From contig CM062215.1 of NCBI GenBank assembly GCA_031216445.1, positions 5,375,501 through 5,439,500 on the forward strand: a DNA stretch of 64,000 nt. Reading direction: 5' to 3'. Source of the stretch: Lateolabrax maculatus (Eukaryota; Chordata; Actinopteri; Acropomatiformes; Lateolabracidae). The translations under genes and the position numbers were made by a program. Below are positions 57,916-64,000 of this stretch, one piece after another (position 1 is the stretch's first letter; the number at the start of each line of letters is the position of its first letter). Below the pieces are notes generated by a model. That model saw only the letters and a program-made list of their open reading frames with translations, was not told the origin of the DNA and made no database searches.

Positions 57916-60384
57916 ACTTTTCCCCTTATGTTTTTATGTCCACTGGCTTGTCCTTTTTTGTTTTAAATTAAAGATATTTTTACATATCTTCTTACTTGGT
58001 TACTCATCAAATGTGTTGATGATTCAACCGGGAGAGTTTGAAGTTCAACATATTTACAGATTTTTAATTGAGTTGAAGAAAATCCTCCCGTGTGGTTGAG
58101 TTTGTCAAAACATGTTTCCTTTTACACCCCTCTGTGAGTAGTTGTTGAAAATTGTACTCATTCCTGAATTATAATAATCATCATAACAGTTTTCATCTGA
58201 ATTGAAACCGCCAAAAGAAAAAAGAAAAGAAAAACTGTGCAAGGCCCCTAACAACGGAGCGCTTGATGAAACTGCAATGCTATAAAGCAGAGCAGATCAG
58301 AAAATGACATCTCCCTATTCAGATTGACTGATTCCTGTCAAGGCTTGCGTGTGAAAAGTGCACACTCCGAGCGGCTGGTACAGACGGCTAACCACACGTA
58401 GATAAGGCCGAGCCGGGCTGGTGACACGCCTGGCTATGGAGGAAAAGCAAATCATTCAGGACAATCTATTCCCACCGCTGCCAGTCACTTCACTGTTGTC
58501 AATTCAATACCGGCTGCTCCGGAGCAACACACTGGCCTGTGAATACCATTTCCATATAATTATTCCCGCATAAATGGCAGACCGCTGGCTGTTTCATCAA
58601 CCTTTTGGACCACATGCTGAGAAATAGATAAATAAATACATTTCTCAAGCAAATATATTGAAGGGGTGAGGAAAAGCTAATGGAATGGAGTGTCCTGCAA
58701 ATGGGCAGCAGGAAGTGTTTTGTATCTGTGGTTTTGTTCATTGTTGGATGGGATGACCTTCACTTGGAGGAGCATTTGTCACTGGTAGAACATTTTTTTT
58801 CTTTTCTGGAGACAGAGGTGAGGGTCTGTGCAATCAACAATGGACACAAGTAAGAAAATGGGCTGCAGGTATGAGGGGTAATACGAGATAAATACACATT
58901 TGAATCCATTAGGCTATCAGGGTTATGGAGCTTGTTGTTTTTCCTCCAGGGCTGTGTTGGCCTGCACTCACACAAAGTACCTGGAATGTAGGTACTGCAT
59001 TTCCAACATGAGTCTGAACTGTGCGATCAAACAGTTCCTGAGCTATACAGACAAAGTTTGCTTTTTAAAACTCTCCTCCTCTCATCAAGACCAGTGACTT
59101 TTCCTGCAGACTCTCCCCTGCTGTGAAGTTAAAAGCATTTGCATTTCACTGCCACACTGGTGTGACGGAAGCTTTTATCGACCTAAATGCCCTTTTGAGT
59201 TCCTTAACATGTAATTTGAGTATAAAACGTCCTTCCCATCTGTCATTCATGGCCAACATTAGTAACAACAGGGTCCGAAAACTCAGTACCTTTTAATTAA
59301 ACTTAGCAGGGAATATTTTGTCTTAAACACTTCACATAGTTTCTTCAATGTTGTAACAAAAAGAAATAAGACAAATCAATCACCTGAGGTGTCGCCCTGC
59401 CCACTCCACTAAACAAATAAGCATACATTTATAGGAGAACAGTGACGAATGAATCATGCCAGCATGAATCAGATGTACTAAAGCCATCTCAATTAATTGT
59501 ATTAATAGTTATGCATTCATGCAGCGCTTAAATAAATGTCAGACTGATGTTAGTGCAAACCCGTTTGCACCATGGAAGGGATAAAATAAGTGGAGTAGCT
59601 TTTCCTTTGATCAAGCCACACATATGCGGTAAATTGCTCTACTGCTGCTAATGTAGAGGTTCACGTCGTTGTGATAAAACTGTAGAAAATGCAGCTTTTT
59701 TTAATGCGTCACTCACTCCCATTTTCACACTCTGATCCTGAATTTACAGGTTGACCATTTTGTCTTGCTGTTATTCAAAATGAAAGCTGGTCGGCTCAGT
59801 TGCACCTGCTATGTCGTGGTCTCAGGCAGCTTGAAATCATGTACTTGTTCCTGCCTTTGGTTTTTCTTTTCATGCTATTACACCATCTTTTATCGGACGA
59901 CATAACAAGCTCGCGAGTGCTAATTAGACAACATTAATCCACAATACACAGAAAAGAATCAATATCAAGACTTCAGAGATTATCATTGGGAGCTAGATGT
60001 ATTAGTAGTTTTTCAAATGGAGTGATTTGACTTTTTTTTGTTTTTTTATTCTTATCAAATGAAAAACTGGAGACTTGTACTGCTTCAAACCACTAAAATG
60101 TGGTGTAACGACTCACTGACATATGCAACATGTGTCAGGGGACTCGACTTTGCTTCATTTAAATTGGTGTTAAGGTAAAAAAGTTGGGAAACACTATGTT
60201 AAAGTTATAATTCTTTTCATGAAATCAAATCATTTTTTGGTTCTATTTGATCTATGGTCAGTATTTAATCTGCTCTAGCTATTCAAAGTAATTACACTCA
60301 GTAATTATCTTTATATATACAGTAGTATCAGTAATTATGATTTTAAAATATAAAAGACATGATAATGTACCACTATTAAAGAAG
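57916..60384. other. Non-coding stretch
   Basis: Purine-rich AAAGAAAAAAGAAAAGAAAA near 58214-58234 and an octamer ATTTGCAT at 59137-59144. No gene, RNA or element is recognised. Frames reach only about 80 codons. Confidence 0.45.
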
Positions 60385-60580
60385 CCATTCTGTACAATGA
60401 GTACTTTTACTTTTGATACTGGTGATATTAATTACTTTTACCATAATAATATTTCAAATGCTTGACATTAAATTGCAGTGGGAGTATTTTTACATTGTGG
60501 TATTTTTATATTTTTATTGTATTATTATACAGTACTTTTACTGGAGTAAAGGATCTGAATACTCCTTCGAGTGCAGACCA
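60385..60580 (+). mobile_element. 3' part of a Tol2-like hAT MITE
   Basis: GAGTACTTTTACTTTTGATA, GCAGTGGGAGTATTTTTACA and CTTTTACTGGAGTAAAGGAT then CTGAATACTCCTTCGA follow the right half of the same hAT MITE family seen at 29861 and 32096-32187. The terminal CCACCACTG is mutated and the left end was not found, so it is truncated or heavily eroded. Confidence 0.6.
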
Positions 60581-61199
60581 AGAAAGCTTTGAATAGCAAT
60601 CTGCTCTGGATTCATTTTGCACTTGTGAGAAGCTATTCATAAAATGGAAAACGGCAACACACAGAAGCGTGTCTGGCAGCTGTAGACCATGAAAAGTTCA
60701 GCTGGGGCTGATTTTTCTCAGCTGACAGCTTGTTGATCGTCCATACGTTGGTGTTTCCCACCTTAACCCCGTTGTAAACAGCTTTTCACTTAGGAGACAT
60801 GATGCATGTGAACATTTCAAGCCCGCTGAAGGAGTGGAACGTCATTTACTAACACACATGATCTGCTGCAAATGAACCTGAGCCAGCGAACCAGATAATT
60901 AATCCGCTGGACTACAGGCCTCTGCTAAGGTTAGATCCATTATGCGACAATACTGCAACATCACAATAGGCTTAGTCAGTGTTACACATAAGCGATAGAT
61001 TGTGTTTGGATTGCTTATCAGAGTGATCTCCCTCTCCATCACCCTCTTCACTTTCCCTGTAAACACATACACACACAATTATGTACTCCGCTCACAAACA
61101 TCCTTCACAAATACTCTTTGCTGGCAGTCATTAGAGTCCCATGAGCTCTTTTGCTTGTACCTCCTCAGTCCCGTAGATTTCCATTGCCAATAATCGTTA
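60581..61199. other. Non-coding stretch
   Basis: Unique in appearance, mixed composition, with a CA-rich patch near 61064-61080. No gene recognised. Confidence 0.45.
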
Positions 61200-61480
61200 T
61201 AATTGATGTTTCCCTTCTAAGCCTCTAATGATGTTTTTAGTATTTATGGTTACAGACAGCCAGGCAAGCTGATTCATAATAGTTTCTCCCTGCCATTTTA
61301 TTGGCATGGCGTTTCTCACATCCACATCAGTAAATTAATTTTGACCCAGCGATGCCATATATCACGGCAAACCACTGCGCGCTGTCTCTCCGTGACCAGG
61401 TTTTCTTAAGCTGTTGTCGTAAAGAATGGTTTATCGATCCTCCCCGCTGACGCTTTAATAAGTGCTTTGCATAACAAGTG
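61200..61480. promoter_or_regulatory. Unique block resembling a conserved non-coding element
   Basis: Contains TTTATTGGCATGGCG, AGTAAATTAATTTTGACC, GTTTATCGATCC and GCTTTAATAAGTGCTTTGC, with balanced composition and no repeats. It is among the more enhancer-like blocks by eye. No alignment was available. Confidence 0.26.
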
Positions 61481-62447
61481 TTTTACTGTGGGATAAATCA
61501 CGTGGGCTGGCGGCGGCTGTCAAACGCACAAGTACACACACATATGTAGACACAAAGGAGTGGGAGTGCACAGAAGTGAGCCACCAGGTTGAACCAGGAG
61601 GCACAAAAGTTTTTGGCTTTGTCAAAACTAATAAATGTCAGTGTGATAGTAAACAAAATAGCTTTTTTTTAGCTCCTCCGCAGTGAGTTCCTCCAAACAG
61701 GATGAATGTCAGCATGATATTCAGAAATACATATCAACTTTCACCCACTTAAATAATGTCTTGCCTGTTGCTGGTAAGCAAGCCAACGCCAGCGGATCTG
61801 TTAGGAACAGGAGGAATTCAATCAGGGAGATCCATGGGCCAGTGCAGAGGCCCCTGAGTGAGATCGATGGCTTGAGGAGGAGGTTGCGAAGGGGCCAGTT
61901 CCCCTGGTACAGTGTTTTATCCCCGTCCTGTTGCCACTCCTGTTTAGGGAGTGTGACTCCGGGTGGAGGGGAAAGGAAGGGGAGGCCAAAAGCACCGCTG
62001 CCTCCAGGTCCCAGAGGTGGCCCAGGCCTACCACAATAATGTCTTTTTATGTCATCCATGAGTGAAAGTTTCCCCAACTTGGGGAGGGGCTGATTGATGG
62101 GTGTTGTAAATCAATACTGAGAGTGCTGCATGGGGTTTTATAGCTGGGGAAAATGGTGCGGGTTGTGTACCACTCAAACAACTCTCCTTTACCCCCTATG
62201 CTTTTACCTCCCTTTTACTATTCAAGGTTTTTGACACTTTTCAAAATAAATGTGTGATAGAAACAAAACTAACCATGTGTATAACATGCAGTGAATCCCA
62301 GTAGAAATATCTGACACCCACTGTGATGACATGATATTCTCTAGAGAGGAACTTGCAAGTGCTCCAAGGTACTCCACAAATACCCAAAATGACTCTTTAT
62401 TTGTTTTTATTTGCATTTTATTATCATCATTTATACCTTACTGTAAT
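61481..62447. other. Non-coding stretch with a GC-rich part
   Basis: Between 61780 and 62040 the sequence is GC-rich. It is open in several frames, up to 118 codons on each strand, with proline/glycine-rich products typical of low stop density. No family is recognised and no splice-bounded exon stands out. Confidence 0.4.
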
Positions 62448-62625
62448 CATATTTTATTTGCCATAAGTACTATCTTTCTTTAACTTTAGCCAAACAGTTT
62501 TTGCCATGCGCAGATATAGCAGAAAACAGAATTTTAAAAACATTGTCATAAATGTAATCTGATATTTGGCTGAAATATAAATATAGATATAGATGTTCTT
62601 CTCTGGTGATGGGGTGGAAAAGAAG
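62448..62625 (+). repeat. Interspersed teleost repeat, family B, copy 2
   Basis: Matches the segment at 23135-23290 in order and orientation: TATTTTATTTGCCATAAGTA, CTTTAACTTTAGCC, CATTGTCATAAATGTAATCT and TTCTCTGGTGATGG. The two copies differ by many substitutions and small indels, so both insertions look old. Confidence 0.5.
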
Positions 62626-64000
62626 AGTCTGAATTGATGATAAACATGACGATATGATTCTATAAATGAAGAGATTTAGTAACACAACATTACTGAACTT
62701 TACTTGTATTTCATGTAAATAAACAATAGTGATGAGGAATGACAACTCATATTCACCCTCTTGTGAACCAACCCTTGTTTTTGCCCCTGGATTATGATGC
62801 TCTCTTACTTGTGGTAACTTGTAGGAGGTAAATGGTTCCAAATGACCAGAGTACATTTTGGAGTTCCTAACACTGCAAACCTTGGGAATAAATATGTGAT
62901 GCTGAGAGAATCATTCCCCATTTGAGTTAGCCCGCATTGCCAATAAATGTTAACTGGAGGCTGGAGCCAAGTGCTCAGAAATAAAAACATTATTGTGAAA
63001 AGCTTTTGACAGTCCAAGAAGAGAACTTGATTGAGTGATCAATACCAAAGCCTTATAAAGATGCACAGCCTTCCCTTGAAGTGATCACTAACCACTGGAG
63101 AAAAAGCAAAAAAAAAAAAAAAAAATCTAAGGGTGTTGATTAGTCTGTTGAAACAACTATCTGTGAAGTTGAGACTAAAAAAAGGAGGGCTTGTGAAATC
63201 TGTCAAGCTCAAAGAGAAAAGAGAAAACATAAATGACAAGATGTAAGAAGAGGAAAGGAAAAATAACAAGATGACATGAGAAATAAAATACTAAGAAAAC
63301 GGAAAGTGTGTGTGTTCGTGTGTGTTTCTTAGCAGAGCCAAGAGTCATGTCAGTCAGGTGATTGTGATTTCAAAGAGAGAGGAAAACAAAGGAACTGCCG
63401 AGAAAAAAAAAAAAAGCCACTTTTGATCACCAGCTTTAAAGCTAGAGCGAGTCATCACATTAAAAGAATAGTGTATTGTTATTACCATTATTATGAAATA
63501 TGTATTTTTAAACACAGCACACACCCAGCACCAGACAAAGATAGTACTAATTTATGTGAGGTGACAGAAGTACAATTATGTTTCTGCTAATTTGCCTGAT
63601 GTTGGCGAGGCGTCGGGTGACTCCAGGGATGTTTTCTATATTGAAATCGTTGAGAAAGACAGATTTTTGAGGAACTTGTGAACACTATTTAATAGGCCTC
63701 CAAATCAGCCGCGGATATGGTTTACATGCACTTTGTACACGGAAAAATAGTTAGTAATTTTGCTGGAAATGTGCCCGCATGGATAATTATGGTAGTACAA
63801 TAGCGGGGATCAAAGTTCAGACCAATCACATAGTTTTCTTTTGTGGTGCATTAATGTTATTTGTGAAAATATGAAAAGACTATCCTGCCCTATGAAGGCT
63901 GAGAGCAGCTGCCTTGTTTTTATGTAGAAAGGTTTTAATACCATCATTTTATGCCTTTTTATGCTGATTATTTTATCCCCAAAAACCTACATATACCTGA
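62626..64000. other. Non-coding stretch with purine-rich DNA
   Basis: An 18-base A-tract at 63108-63125, a purine-rich run through about 63175-63300, and a GT patch near 63306-63326. No gene or element recognised up to the window end. Confidence 0.45.
63108..63125 (+). repeat. Poly-A tract (18 A)
   Basis: The longest homopolymer I noticed in the window. It is not preceded by a recognisable SINE or LINE body, so there is no reason to read it as a retroelement tail. Confidence 0.9.

Noticed and set aside
61683..62077. 118-codon open frames on both strands
   Set aside because: Simultaneous long frames on both strands of GC-rich DNA point to low stop density rather than coding. The product is low-complexity proline/glycine-rich.
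1..64000. CRISPR arrays, operons, phage or bacterial defence systems
   Set aside because: The base composition, repeats and lack of dense coding are those of a vertebrate genome. The only periodic arrays (46-48 kb) have diverged units without conserved repeats and unique spacers.

Overview
The window looks like teleost fish nuclear DNA, probably from a percomorph-type genome. It is AT-rich and has no bacterial-style gene packing. Its recognisable content is decayed fish transposable elements: hAT elements and MITEs with the Tol2-like CAGxGGTGGAAAGTAACT end, an L1-type LINE fragment, a Tc1/mariner relic, tRNA-derived SINE pieces, and several interspersed repeats that I know only as common fish sequences. 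The species and the host gene cannot be named from the sequence. Calls of unnamed repeat families rest on my memory of teleost sequence and need a repeat-library search.

I see no complete protein-coding gene. The longest open frames (about 150 codons) resemble no family I recognise and fit chance. The only hint of a cellular gene is at the left edge. Two segments (383-475 and 1112-1231) have good splice-site context and share one continuous reading frame from an ATG at 417. This is weak evidence. The rest reads as intron or intergenic sequence.

Layout. At 1-2.2 kb lie the candidate exons and two fish repeats. At 2.2-9.5 kb is unique sequence with a pair of about 280-bp direct repeats (6030-6311 and 8711-8990), a regulatory-looking block holding an octamer and a MEF2 site (6890-7300), an inverted pair of GC boxes (7759-8035), and an L1 endonuclease fragment (9151-9515). 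At 9.5-29.8 kb the sequence is mostly unannotatable, with simple repeats, SINE pieces, and a 50-bp direct repeat at a 164-bp interval near 25.1 kb. At 29.86-32.19 kb a hAT MITE-like element is split by a larger hAT element carrying a broken transposase. At 33.2-33.9 kb is a head-to-head repeat and an intact MITE with a perfect 8-bp target duplication. At 35.2-35.7 kb is a regulatory-looking block with an AP-1/ETS pair and a TATA-like box. At 46.2-48.5 kb two badly decayed arrays of a roughly 34-bp unit flank a GC-rich patch bounded by a 14-bp inverted repeat. This is the least explained structure in the window. At 49.6-64 kb are a SINE, a TTAA-bounded element, a Tc1/mariner relic, more fish repeats, and regulatory-looking unique blocks.

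No genes here form a pathway. If the window has a cellular role it is probably as regulatory or intronic DNA, which only cross-species alignment and transcript data could show.
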